From: Sphingomonadales bacterium
Lineage (GTDB): Bacteria > Pseudomonadota > Alphaproteobacteria > Sphingomonadales > Sphingomonadaceae
Reading direction: 5' to 3'
DNA length: 64,000 nucleotides
Assembly (NCBI GenBank): GCA_016704425.1
Contig: JADJAC010000010.1
Span: 365,501-429,500, forward strand
Part shown: positions 32,988 through 41,257 of the stretch, piece by piece
Layout of the letters: each line of letters opens with the position of its first letter
How positions within the stretch are numbered: the first letter of the stretch is position 1
Notes under the pieces: model-generated
The model's input: the letters and a program-made list of their open reading frames with translations, nothing else
What the model was told of the DNA's origin: nothing
The model's database searches: none
Translations under genes and position numbers: made by a program

Positions 32988-33431
32988 TCAGGCCCGGACG
33001 GTTTTCGCCACGGCATCGAGGACACCGTTCACGAACTTCTTCTCCTTGCGGTCGAAAAAGGCATGCGCAACGTCAAGATACTCACTGATCACGCTGCCCG
33101 TCGGAATGTCAGGCCGTGCCAGCAATTCATATGATCCCGCACGGAGGATCTGGCGGAGCGCGCGGTCAAGCCGATCAATTGTCCAGCCCTCGCCTAGATT
33201 TGCGGCAATCGCTGCGTCGATTTCCTGAAGCCGGGCATCGACGCCCTTCACCACGTCATCGAAGAAATCGACTTCCGCATCCGCATATGTCGCATCCTCG
33301 ATCGTAGCGCCAAGCCGGTGCAAGTGAAATTCATGAAGCAGCTGGGCCAGCGGCGTATTTTCCATTTCACGCTGATAAAGCGCCTGCACGGCGGCAAGCC
33401 GGGCTGCGGAGCGTGCACGGGCGCGGCTCAT
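32988..33431 (-). CDS. nusB: Transcription antitermination factor NusB
   Basis: A 147-residue all-helical protein with the NusB pattern: ARSAARLAAVQALYQREM, a central LDRALRQILRAGSYELL and C-terminal VISEYLDVAHAFFDRKEKKFVNGVLD cut by turns. NusB with NusE (S10) binds boxA RNA in rRNA antitermination. The ATG overlaps the hisD stop (ATGA), so hisG-hisD-nusB form one translationally coupled run. Confidence 0.95.
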   Translation of the reverse strand: MSRARARSAARLAAVQALYQREMENTPLAQLLHEFHLHRLGATIEDATYADAEVDFFDDVVKGVDARLQEIDAAIAANLGEGWTIDRLDRALRQILRAGSYELLARPDIPTGSVISEYLDVAHAFFDRKEKKFVNGVLDAVAKTVRA

Positions 33432-34714
33432 GCCAGTCGCTCCGACACTGAATCCGCATGGGCGGGCAACCCTTCAGCCTTGGCAAGTGCCACAGCGGCA
33501 GGACCGATCACGCGGATCGCCGCGTCGTCACAGGCGAGAAAACTGGTCCGTTTCATGAAGTCGAGCACGGATAATCCTGATGAAAAGCGAGCGCGGCGCC
33601 CGGTCGGAAGAACATGGTTGGGACCGCCGACATAGTCGCCGATCGCTTCGGGTGTATGGCGACCGAGAAAAATCGACCCCGCGTGGCGAACCCGGGCAAA
33701 CAGGGGCTCCGGATCCGCGACGGCCAGTTCAAGATGTTCGGGCGCGAGCCTGTCGACCAAGGGCGGCGCATCGTTCAGGTCGCGAACAATGATGATCGCG
33801 CCATGTGCCTCCCAGCTCGCGCGGGCAACGTCTCGGGTTGCAAGGGTTCCCAGCTTGCGCTCAACCGCAGCAGACACGCGATCCGCGAAACCGGAATCGT
33901 CGGTTATGAGAATCGACTGACTGGTGGGATCATGTTCGGCCTGGCTCAAAAGGTCGGCAGCAATCCAGTCCGGGTCATTCTCCGCATCGGCAACGACCAG
34001 GATTTCGGAGGGGCCGGCAACCATGTCTATCCCCACCACGCCATAAAGCTGCCGCTTCGCTTCGGCGACCCAGGCATTGCCAGGGCCAGTCACCACATCG
34101 ACAGGCGCAATCCGTGACGTGCCGTAAGCCAGTGCGGCGACGGCCTGCGCGCCGCCGATCCGCCACACTTCATCCACGCCTGAAAGGGCAGCGGCTGCAA
34201 GAACCAGCGGATTGATCGCTCCATCGGGTGAAGGCGTAACCATCACAAGCCGCTCGACGCCGGCAACCTTGGCCGGAATGGCATTCATCAGGACGGACGA
34301 CGGATAGGCGGCCCGACCGCCGGGGACATAGATCCCCGCCGCATCAACCGCCCGCCAGCGAGCGCCCATGCGGACGCCGGCATCGTCCATCGCATCGCTG
34401 TCTTGCGGCCGCTGTGCCTCATGATAGGTGCGGATGCGCGCAGCCGCGAGCTCGAGCGCCTGCCGCAGTTCCGGGGCAAGGCCCTCAAGCGCGGCGCGGC
34501 AAATATCGAGCGGGATCTGCCAGCCCACTGCATCAAGATCGAACCCGTCAAAAAGCGCCGTCAATGCCTTGACCGCTGCATCGCCATTCTCGCGCACATC
34601 GACCAGAATCGCAGCAACATCGGCCGATACATCGCGTCCGGCTTCACGCCGGTCATTCACGAGCGCGGAGAAACAGGCCTCGAAATCGGCAGAACCCCTA
34701 TCAAGCCTTATCAT
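33428..34714 (-). CDS. hisD: Histidinol dehydrogenase
   Basis: A 428-residue enzyme for the last two steps of histidine synthesis (histidinol to histidine). The family signatures are clear: GIYVPGGRAAYPSSVLMNAI, VWRIGGAQAVAALAYGT, VTGPGNAWVAEAKRQLYG, DMVAGPSEILVVAD, LSQAEHDPTSQSIL with zinc ligands, and LAPEHLEL with the catalytic Glu-His. The ATG at 34714 overlaps the end of hisG by 14 nt; a longer upstream start would overlap hisG further and is rejected. Confidence 0.95.
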   Translation of the reverse strand: MIRLDRGSADFEACFSALVNDRREAGRDVSADVAAILVDVRENGDAAVKALTALFDGFDLDAVGWQIPLDICRAALEGLAPELRQALELAAARIRTYHEAQRPQDSDAMDDAGVRMGARWRAVDAAGIYVPGGRAAYPSSVLMNAIPAKVAGVERLVMVTPSPDGAINPLVLAAAALSGVDEVWRIGGAQAVAALAYGTSRIAPVDVVTGPGNAWVAEAKRQLYGVVGIDMVAGPSEILVVADAENDPDWIAADLLSQAEHDPTSQSILITDDSGFADRVSAAVERKLGTLATRDVARASWEAHGAIIIVRDLNDAPPLVDRLAPEHLELAVADPEPLFARVRHAGSIFLGRHTPEAIGDYVGGPNHVLPTGRRARFSSGLSVLDFMKRTSFLACDDAAIRVIGPAAVALAKAEGLPAHADSVSERLA

Positions 34715-35357
34715 CGACGGCTCTCCGGAAGGCATCGACGATCCTGCCAACCTCGGCATTGGTCTTGAAAGCAGCCCGGTTGACGATCAGCCGCGCGGAG
34801 ACCTGCGCAAGGACTTCGACTTCGACCAAGCCATTGTCCTTCAGTGTTCGCCCCGAGGACACAAGATCGACGATGCGGCTGGACAGACCAAGCGTGGGCG
34901 CCAGTTCCATGGCCCCATTGAGCTTGACGCATTCGGCCTGGACACCACGCGCCTCGAAATGGCGCCGTGTGAGGTTCGGATATTTGGTGGCGACGCGAAC
35001 ATGGCTCCAGCGCCTGGGATCGTCGGAGGCAGCAAGCGCCGCAGGCTCGGCAACCGAAATCCGGCAATGGCCAATATCGAGGTCGACCGGCGCATAGAGT
35101 TCCGAATAGGCAAATTCTTCGATGACGTCCGATCCGACGATGCCAAGCTGTGCCGCGCCGTGGGCAACAAAGGTCGCAACGTCGAAGGCGCGCACCCGGA
35201 TCAGGCTGATGTCGGGGCGATTGGTCTCGAACCGGAGCGCACGGCTGTTCTCATCGCCAAAGGCCGCTTCGGGTTCGATTCCAGCGCGCGCAATGAGCGG
35301 TAGTGCCTCTTCGAGGATGCGCCCTTTGGGGACAGCGAGGATGATGGGCACGGCCAT
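34701..35357 (-). CDS. hisG: ATP phosphoribosyltransferase, short form
   Basis: A 218-residue HisG starting MAVPIILAVPKGRILEEALP, with DISLIRVRAFDVATFVAHGA, LGIVGSDVIEE, ATKYPNLTRRHFEARGVQAE and LVSSGRTLKDNGL. It condenses ATP with PRPP, the committed step of histidine synthesis. It lacks the C-terminal regulatory domain of the long form, so activity should need a HisZ partner, which is not in this window. It is the first gene of hisG-hisD-nusB and is divergent from the DUF2332 gene by 49 nt. Confidence 0.95.
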   Translation of the reverse strand: MAVPIILAVPKGRILEEALPLIARAGIEPEAAFGDENSRALRFETNRPDISLIRVRAFDVATFVAHGAAQLGIVGSDVIEEFAYSELYAPVDLDIGHCRISVAEPAALAASDDPRRWSHVRVATKYPNLTRRHFEARGVQAECVKLNGAMELAPTLGLSSRIVDLVSSGRTLKDNGLVEVEVLAQVSARLIVNRAAFKTNAEVGRIVDAFRRAVDDKA

Positions 35358-35406
35358 GGTGGCGCGGCCTTTACTTGTGCACCGCAATAAGGGCAAGCTT
35401 GAGCAC

Positions 35407-36447
35407 ATGACGGCCCCTGACGAACACGCGATTCGTGAAGCTTTTCGGACGCAGGCGGCCTTCTGTGTTGCTTCGGGATCGCCCCTGACAGGAGAGGTCT
35501 GTGCAGCGCTTGCGGAGCGCATGGACCGCAAGACGCGGACGGGTGCGGCTATCCTCGACTGGGCAGGCGACCCCATGGCTGATGCGTTGATGATGCGGAT
35601 AACGGGCGGGCTCAATGCACTGGCACGGTCCGGCGGCGATCCGGCGCTATCGGCCCTTTACCATTCGCGCAGCGGAGACTTCCCCGGGCAGATTTCCCGC
35701 GTCCTTGCCGAATGGGACGATTGGCTTCTGCCTTGGCTTGATGGCCCGCCGCAGACCAACGAAGTCGCCCGCGCGGGAGCGCTTTGGCCGGGCATCATGG
35801 CCGTTGCCGCGAGGTTCGGGCCGAATGTGGAGCTTCTTGAACTTGGCGCCAGTGCTGGCCTCAACCTCAATCTCGATCGCTTTGGCTATGTCCTGGGTGG
35901 AGTGGCTGCTGGCGATCCCGCCTCCGGCGTCCAGCTCAGGCCGGACTGGCATGGCAAGCCACCCGTCTTCGCGCCTGTCGCAGTGACCTCCCGCGCTGGT
36001 GTCGACCAGAATCCGCTCGACGTTTCGAAGCCGGAGGTGGTCGAACGCCTGATGGCCTTCGTCTGGCCGGACCAGGATGCACGCGTCGCACGGATCAGTG
36101 CAGCCATCGCGCTGGCTCAGGCCAATCCGTCCCCGATAACCAAGGCCGACGCGGCAGACTGGCTTGAGGACAGGCTGGCCCGGCCGCAATCCAAGGGTGT
36201 GACCCGGATCGTCTATCACAGCATTGTGCTCCAATATGTGACGCCGGAAGGCCGGGCACGAATCGGTGCAGCCATGCAACGGGCCGGCGCGTCGGCCACA
36301 GAAGAGCGGCCGCTTGCATGGTTGAGCTATGAGTTTGCGTCCGTCGCACCCGCCGCGGAATTGCGACTCACGCTGTGGCCGGACGGCGAGAATCGCCTGC
36401 TTGGGCAAGCCCATCCGCATGGCGCCGTGATCGATTGGGCCGGTTGA
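35407..36447 (+). CDS. DUF2332 family protein
   Basis: A 346-residue DUF2332 protein: IREAFRTQAAFCVASGSPLT, YHSRSGDFPGQ, NEVARAGALWPG, VELLELGASAGLNLNLDRF, and TRIVYHSIVLQYVTPEGRAR. The LLELGASAGLNL segment resembles a methyltransferase-type nucleotide pocket, but no reaction is known for the family. The ATG at 35407 lies 49 nt from the divergent hisG start. Confidence 0.85.
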   Translation: MTAPDEHAIREAFRTQAAFCVASGSPLTGEVCAALAERMDRKTRTGAAILDWAGDPMADALMMRITGGLNALARSGGDPALSALYHSRSGDFPGQISRVLAEWDDWLLPWLDGPPQTNEVARAGALWPGIMAVAARFGPNVELLELGASAGLNLNLDRFGYVLGGVAAGDPASGVQLRPDWHGKPPVFAPVAVTSRAGVDQNPLDVSKPEVVERLMAFVWPDQDARVARISAAIALAQANPSPITKADAADWLEDRLARPQSKGVTRIVYHSIVLQYVTPEGRARIGAAMQRAGASATEERPLAWLSYEFASVAPAAELRLTLWPDGENRLLGQAHPHGAVIDWAG

Positions 36448-36711
36448 TCGCGCCCAGCGACGACCGCAGGATTCCACCCCCATTATCCTCGTTATCCACA
36501 GCGTTCGGGCATGCGATTTCGCTGGCACGACTCAGCGCTTCATGAGACCTTCCAATTGTCGCTGAGGCAAGGATCGAAGGGCAACCGGAGAGATTTCCAA
36601 AGGGGCAGGGTCAGCGAAGGCAGGCCGCACAGCAGAGGGGCAACCCGACGCGATTGCGACAGGCCGGAACAAGCCCGCAGCAGGATCGATCCCTTGTGGA
36701 AAGGCCTGTTG

Positions 36712-36765
36712 ATGTCAGAATCGGCAAGGATGGTTGCAAGACCGGACAAGCTGGGTTCGACATAG
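36712..36765 (+). CDS. Putative 17-residue small ORF ahead of a terminator
   Basis: The ORF reads MSESARMVARPDKLGST and ends in TAG one nucleotide before a perfect terminator-like hairpin. GGAAAGG lies 7 nt before the ATG, a good ribosome binding site. No family is recognised, and the ORF is short enough to be chance; the tight placement of ribosome binding site, ORF and hairpin is the only support. Confidence 0.3.
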   Translation: MSESARMVARPDKLGST

Positions 36766-36766
36766 T

Positions 36767-36792
36767 GGCGGCTGGTGGCAACACCAGCCGCC
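36767..36792 (+). terminator. Perfect 11-bp hairpin terminator
   Basis: GGCGGCTGGTG (36767-36777) and CACCAGCCGCC (36782-36792) pair perfectly around a GCAA tetraloop, followed on the plus strand by ATTTCTGT. The T-rich side points to termination of a plus-strand transcript, either from the DUF2332 gene 320 nt upstream or from an RNA starting in the gap. Confidence 0.65.
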
Positions 36793-36823
36793 ATTTCTGT
36801 ATCTGCGGATGAGGGCCGCTTGG

Positions 36824-38020
36824 CTAACCCACCAGATGCGCGATATCGATCGGCTGGGCGCCGCGCCGCAGCTCCACCGTGATCTTGGGATCGGCAACGG
36901 TGGCGCGGCCAATGGGGCTACCCTGAACAACGGCATCGCCCACAACCACATCAAGTGCCGCCATCCCGGCCAGGAGCGTCGTCCAACCCTGGCCATGATC
37001 AATGATGGCGATCCTTCCAAAGCCGCGATAAGGTCCGGCAAAGACAATTCGGCCGTCGTTCGGCGCGATCACCTGTGCCGAAGGCCGGGTCGCAATCGTC
37101 AAGCCGCGCGCGCGGACACCGTTTCCGGAGACTTCGCCCAAACCGGACACGATTCGTCCCACAACGGGCAGGCGGTAGGCCAGACGGTTCTTCTCTTTCG
37201 CACGGGTATCGACCGGAACTGGCCTGACCGCGCCCGGCAATGCAGGCCGCAACAACGGGCCGGGCAGCGATTCAAGCTGCTGGCGTTGCAGGGCATCAAC
37301 GCCAAGCTGGTTCATCAGGTCTGCAATGTCGCGCGCCTTTTCACCCATGGCCATGGCCCGATCCTGTTCGAACATGGCGCTGGCAGCGAAACGCTCCGCA
37401 TCCCTCCGGTGCCCGATTGCAAGCCGGACCAGCCTGGCACGCTGAGCCTTGACCTGCTCCCGGCTCGCGGCGAGCGCGGCGACTGCCCGATCGGCGTCGG
37501 CGCGCAAACGGCGGGCCGCCTCGACTTCGCGTCGCAAGCCAGCTGTGCGCTGCTCCAGCAACGGCAGAACGGACGCCAGCACTGCCTGTGCATGTACCAG
37601 ATCCTGCGTGGAGCCCGGCTGCACCAAGGCAAGTGCCGGCGGCCGCCGCGCCATCATCTGCAACGCCGCGAGCAGACGCACGGCTGGCTCCTGGCGCGAT
37701 GCAAGCCGGGCACGCCGATCAGCGCGCAGCCTTTCGATCAGGCGGATACGCGCCTCTCCGACAGCGATATCAGCCTCGGTTGCCTGAATACGCGAAGCCA
37801 GCGCCGCCGATTCCGCGAGAGCTTGCTCTCCACGGTCTCGCGCCGCAGCAGCCTTTGCCTCAAAACCAATTGCCCGGGCATCCGCAGCGGCGGATTGCGC
37901 TCTTGCAAGCGACATTGCCTTGCGTTCATCATCGAGCGACTGCGCTCCAGCCATTGAGCCGATGAGCGCAAGGGCAGCAAACGCAACCCTGCCGCTGCGA
38001 AGCCACCGTATAGCGCGCAG
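36824..38020 (-). CDS. EnvC-like murein hydrolase activator / M23 peptidase family
   Basis: About 398 residues: a signal peptide (VAFAALALIGSMAGA), a long coiled-coil region rich in Arg and Ala (about residues 30-245), and a C-terminal M23/LytM domain with RIVSGLGEVSGNGVRARGLT, IAPNDGRIVFAGPYRGFG and IIDHGQGWTTLLAGM. This is the EnvC layout; EnvC activates cell-division amidases. The catalytic His pattern appears degenerate, as expected for an activator. The start is unclear: no ATG or GTG precedes the signal peptide in a sensible place, and a CTG at 38020, one nt after the upstream stop, gives the best N-terminus. The ATG at 37954 would remove the signal peptide. Confidence 0.75.
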   Translation of the reverse strand: MRAIRWLRSGRVAFAALALIGSMAGAQSLDDERKAMSLARAQSAAADARAIGFEAKAAAARDRGEQALAESAALASRIQATEADIAVGEARIRLIERLRADRRARLASRQEPAVRLLAALQMMARRPPALALVQPGSTQDLVHAQAVLASVLPLLEQRTAGLRREVEAARRLRADADRAVAALAASREQVKAQRARLVRLAIGHRRDAERFAASAMFEQDRAMAMGEKARDIADLMNQLGVDALQRQQLESLPGPLLRPALPGAVRPVPVDTRAKEKNRLAYRLPVVGRIVSGLGEVSGNGVRARGLTIATRPSAQVIAPNDGRIVFAGPYRGFGRIAIIDHGQGWTTLLAGMAALDVVVGDAVVQGSPIGRATVADPKITVELRRGAQPIDIAHLVG

Positions 38021-38021
38021 A

Positions 38022-38621
38022 TCAGTTTTCGCTGTCGAGTTTCCCAAATCTGGTTTCAAACGCCGCGATCTCTCCCCTGGCCAGAAGGCCCGCCTGTTCG
38101 ATCCAGCTATCACGTTCGATCCGGCCTTTGAAAGCGCCAAGATGCGCATCGACCTTTGCGGCATCTTCGGCTGTCCATCCACCAATCTGGTCGAACCGGG
38201 TGATTCCGAGTCCGATGAGCAGTGTGTTGAGTTTGGGGCCGACTCCCTTGAGGAGGAGGAGATTGTCCGGCGCGCCGACTGCCGCGGGAATGCCGATTTC
38301 TGTCATCGATGGCGCAGCCGTCGGTGCAGGAGCCACTGGCGCTGCCTTGGGCTTCGCGACTTTTTTCGCCACGGGCTTCTTTGCCGAGGCTTCCTTCGCA
38401 GCGGGTGTAACGGCCTTCGCTTTTGGCTTAGGTTTCGGCTTTGCGGGTGCCGCCACTGGTTCCGGAGCCGCTATGGGCGGAATGACCGGTGCCGCAGGTA
38501 TCTCTGCCTTTTTATCAGCAGGCAACGCCGGACCAGTCCCGCGATTGCGCAAAAGCACCCAGAGCAACGTTACGACGACGATCCCGACAAGAACCGCAAT
38601 GATCAATCTGTTGTCCAACAC
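38022..38621 (-). CDS. Membrane-anchored helix-hairpin-helix domain protein
   Basis: About 199 residues: an N-terminal membrane span (LIIAVLVGIVVVTLLWVLL), a long Ala/Pro/Lys-rich linker (about residues 30-105) and a C-terminal helix-hairpin-helix domain beginning LLLLKGVGPKLNTLLIGLGI, then FDQIGGWTAEDAAKVDAHL and SWIEQAGLLA. The C-terminal domain is the one annotated as 5' DNA nuclease flap-like in COG3743, a predicted DNA- or protein-binding module. The GTG at 38621 has GGGAG 5 nt upstream; another GTG at 38636 is possible. It is next to the EnvC-like gene (1 nt apart), suggesting a cell-envelope or division role by inference. Confidence 0.72.
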   Translation of the reverse strand: MLDNRLIIAVLVGIVVVTLLWVLLRNRGTGPALPADKKAEIPAAPVIPPIAAPEPVAAPAKPKPKPKAKAVTPAAKEASAKKPVAKKVAKPKAAPVAPAPTAAPSMTEIGIPAAVGAPDNLLLLKGVGPKLNTLLIGLGITRFDQIGGWTAEDAAKVDAHLGAFKGRIERDSWIEQAGLLARGEIAAFETRFGKLDSEN

Positions 38622-38689
38622 TCTTGCTCCCGACACAGTTTCAATTGTGCCGGGACACTAGCGCGCAGGGGCGCCAAGTCCAGCGGAGA

Positions 38690-40444
38690 TCAGTTGGCCG
38701 GCGCGGCCGCACCCCTGTCGGCCAGGCCAGTGAGTTTCAGGAACTCCTCTCGCAGATAGCCTTGCTGCCCCCCTGCCAGTCGCCTGATGTCGGCAAAGGA
38801 GAATGTGCCGAGATATTTGTCGCCACGCAATTTCTGCCCAAAGGCCGCAACTGCGCTGGCAAAAGCCATATCGCCGTGCGGCTGGCCCGCCGCGCGCGCC
38901 AGGCTTGCGCCGACCGGACGTTCGATCAGCATCGAGCGATCTCCGTCCGGCAGCTTGTACCGAAGCTTGAGCCAGGCAAGGTCGCTTTCGGCGATCGGGC
39001 TGCCAGGGGGTGTCCGGTTGGCATCGAAATGCCGCGCGGGAAGCCATCCCTTGGCATTTGCGGGCACAAGCTCAAAAAGCGCCGTCACCTGATGGCCGGA
39101 GCCGATGTCGCCGGCATCGACCGTGTCATTGTCGAAATCCTCTTCGGCCAGCGCCCGGTTTTCATAGCCAATCAGGCGATACTCCTTGACCACAGACGGA
39201 TTGAATTCGATCTGGATCTTCACATCCTTGGCAATGGTGAAGAGCGTTGCCGCCATTTCCTCATCCAGCACCTTCTGGGCTTCGATGGCGCTGTCGATAT
39301 AGGCATAATTGCCATTCCCGACATCGGCCACATGCTCCATCATCGCTTCATTGTAATTACCCTGCCCAAAGCCCAGCGTCGTGAGCGTAATTCCGCTTTC
39401 GCGGTTCTTCTTCACGATCGCTTCGATGCCTTCGTCAGACGAAATGCCGACATTGAAATCGCCGTCGGTGGCCATGATCACCCGGTTGACGCCGCCCTTG
39501 ATGAAATGGGCCCGGGCAGTGGCGTAAGCAAGTTCCATGCCCTGACCACCGGCGGTCGAGCCACCCGCTTCAAGGCAATCGAGTGCAGCCTTCACATAGG
39601 CCGGATTGCTGGTGGGCTCGAGGACAATCCCGGCTGCCCCGGCATAGACGACAATCGAAACCTTGTCGCGGGGTGAAAGCCGGTCCGCCAGCAGCGAAAG
39701 CGCGGACTTCACCAGCGGCAGCTTGTCCTGATCGTACATCGATCCGGAAACATCGACGAGGAAGACAAGGTTTACCGGCGGGCGCTGTTCCCGCTTGAGG
39801 TCGAAGCCCTTGATGCCGATGCGGAGCAACCGAGTCTCGGCGTTCCAGGGTGTGAGCGCCATGTCGGTCGAGACGCTGAACGGACGATTGCGATCTTCCG
39901 GCGCGGGATAATCGTAACGGAAGTAATTGAGCATCTCTTCAGTCCGGACCGCTGCCGCAGGCGGGGTCTGTCCCTGCACGAGGAAGCGACGGACATTGGC
40001 ATAGGAGCCGGTATCGACATCGACCGAGAAGGTCGAGACCGGCTGCTGCGCAACGGCGAAAATCCCCGCAACATCCTTTCCGGCATAGCGTTCACGATCC
40101 TCAAGCTGTGCCGATGTGGCGGTCGCGATCGCCATCGGCACATTCTGCATTGTCGGGTTGACGCGTTGCGCGCTGACCACAACTTCCTGCGCGTTCGCAT
40201 GGCTGGGCATCGGCGGAGGAGACGGAGCAGGCAGGTTTGAATAAACGGGTGCCTTGCGAATCATCCGGCCGATACCGGTCGCTCGAACATCCTGTTCTCC
40301 GCGATTGCAACGCACGGGCCCCTGAGGCGCAACTACGCGCGCATCCGGCGGGGTTCGAGACGCCAATGGCGTTGCGGGGCCCACGACAAGAGCGATAAGC
40401 GGGATCAGGCAGGCGGGCCGCGAACGGCTGATACGGACAAGCAT
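38690..40444 (-). CDS. Exported von Willebrand factor A (YfbK-like) protein with plug-like N-terminal segment
   Basis: A 584-residue exported protein. After the signal region and a low-complexity stretch, residues about 84-116 read EVVVSAQRVNPTMQNVPMAI and so on, resembling the start of a TonB-dependent receptor plug. The YfbK-type domain follows (QQPVSTFSVDVDTGSYANVR; RTEEMLNYFRYDYPAP), then the vWA domain with the metal site DVSGS (about 231-235) and MATDGDFNVG, and a C-terminal domain DUF3520-like (FELVPANAKGW). Role unknown; vWA proteins bind partners through metal. The ATG at 40444 has GGGAG 7 nt upstream. Confidence 0.85.
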   Translation of the reverse strand: MLVRISRSRPACLIPLIALVVGPATPLASRTPPDARVVAPQGPVRCNRGEQDVRATGIGRMIRKAPVYSNLPAPSPPPMPSHANAQEVVVSAQRVNPTMQNVPMAIATATSAQLEDRERYAGKDVAGIFAVAQQPVSTFSVDVDTGSYANVRRFLVQGQTPPAAAVRTEEMLNYFRYDYPAPEDRNRPFSVSTDMALTPWNAETRLLRIGIKGFDLKREQRPPVNLVFLVDVSGSMYDQDKLPLVKSALSLLADRLSPRDKVSIVVYAGAAGIVLEPTSNPAYVKAALDCLEAGGSTAGGQGMELAYATARAHFIKGGVNRVIMATDGDFNVGISSDEGIEAIVKKNRESGITLTTLGFGQGNYNEAMMEHVADVGNGNYAYIDSAIEAQKVLDEEMAATLFTIAKDVKIQIEFNPSVVKEYRLIGYENRALAEEDFDNDTVDAGDIGSGHQVTALFELVPANAKGWLPARHFDANRTPPGSPIAESDLAWLKLRYKLPDGDRSMLIERPVGASLARAAGQPHGDMAFASAVAAFGQKLRGDKYLGTFSFADIRRLAGGQQGYLREEFLKLTGLADRGAAAPAN

Positions 40445-40513
40445 GAGCACTCTCCCTTACAGTTGCTCATGTGATGTTATATCTTACTTGAACAGCAGGT
40501 GAATGCCGAATGC

Positions 40514-41257
40514 CTAGCGTCCTGCCATCGCCTTTACATGCGCCAGGTAGGTCCGGCCAATCCGGACCTGATCACCATCCACAAGCTCTGCATGCCAGGC
40601 ACCGGCCTTGTCATGGCCAAGCCGGGCAATCCGGTCCTTGCGGACAATCACCGACCGGTGAAGGCGGATGAACCGCATCGGGTCGAGCCGCGCCTCAAGG
40701 GCGCCAATCGTCTGGTGGAGGAGGTAGCTGCGTTGGCCCACATGAAGCCGCATATAATCGCGCTCGGCATCGATCCGTTCGATGTCATTCGCAGCGATGC
40801 GGACCAGTTCGGACCGGTGCGGGACCCAGAATTCGTCCACCGAATCGGGCGCCGTAACATCGCTAGCTGGAATCCGGCGACGTTCGACGACACGGTCAAC
40901 AGCGCGCCGCAAACGATCCGCGGATACTGGCTTCAGCAAATAGTCGACTGCGGCCAGATCAAAGGCTTCGATGGCAAAACTGTCAAAGGCGGTCACAAAA
41001 ATGATTGCCGGAACTGCGGTCCCGGACTGTCTGGCCAGAGTCTTGGCGACGCCCATGCCGTCCAGTTCAGGCATCGCGATATCAAGCAGCACCAGATCGG
41101 GGCCAAGGCTTTCGATCATCCGCAACGCCGATGCACCGTCCGCCGCTGTGCCGACAAGTGTGATGCCCGGTTGTTCGGCGCAAAGAATCTGCATGCGTTC
41201 GATGGCCAAGGGCTCATCGTCGACAATCAGGGTGCGGAGCGGCGCGCTATCCGGCAT
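40514..41257 (-). CDS. LytTR-family response regulator
   Basis: A 247-residue response regulator: receiver domain with VDDEP (13-17), phospho-acceptor Asp59 in VLLDIAMPELDG, Thr/Lys switch residues in FVTAFDSFAIEAF and YLLKPVSADRL, then a LytTR DNA-binding domain from about 143 (IDAERDYMRLHVGQRSYLLH; FIRLHRSVIVRKDRI). It would activate or repress genes on phosphorylation by the adjacent kinase, whose stop overlaps its start by 11 nt. The regulon is not visible. Confidence 0.92.
   Translation of the reverse strand: MPDSAPLRTLIVDDEPLAIERMQILCAEQPGITLVGTAADGASALRMIESLGPDLVLLDIAMPELDGMGVAKTLARQSGTAVPAIIFVTAFDSFAIEAFDLAAVDYLLKPVSADRLRRAVDRVVERRRIPASDVTAPDSVDEFWVPHRSELVRIAANDIERIDAERDYMRLHVGQRSYLLHQTIGALEARLDPMRFIRLHRSVIVRKDRIARLGHDKAGAWHAELVDGDQVRIGRTYLAHVKAMAGR

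Larger units (their letters stand above)
36448..36823. other. Intergenic region with putative small ORF and terminator
   Basis: About 375 nt between convergent genes. It holds a possible 17-codon ORF (36712-36765), a strong hairpin (36767-36792) and one exact TTATCCACA at 36492-36500 that is probably coincidental. The GC-rich 36540-36700 stretch has many short complementary segments and could encode a small RNA on the plus strand, but no known RNA family was recognised. Confidence 0.5.

Noticed and set aside
36492..36500. Exact DnaA box TTATCCACA
   Set aside because: A single 9-mer is expected about 0.5 times by chance in 64 kb on two strands; there is no cluster or AT-rich unwinding element, so no origin is called.
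36734..37957. Long plus-strand frame of about 407 codons
   Set aside because: Antisense to the EnvC-like gene and interrupted by the terminator hairpin region; no motif.
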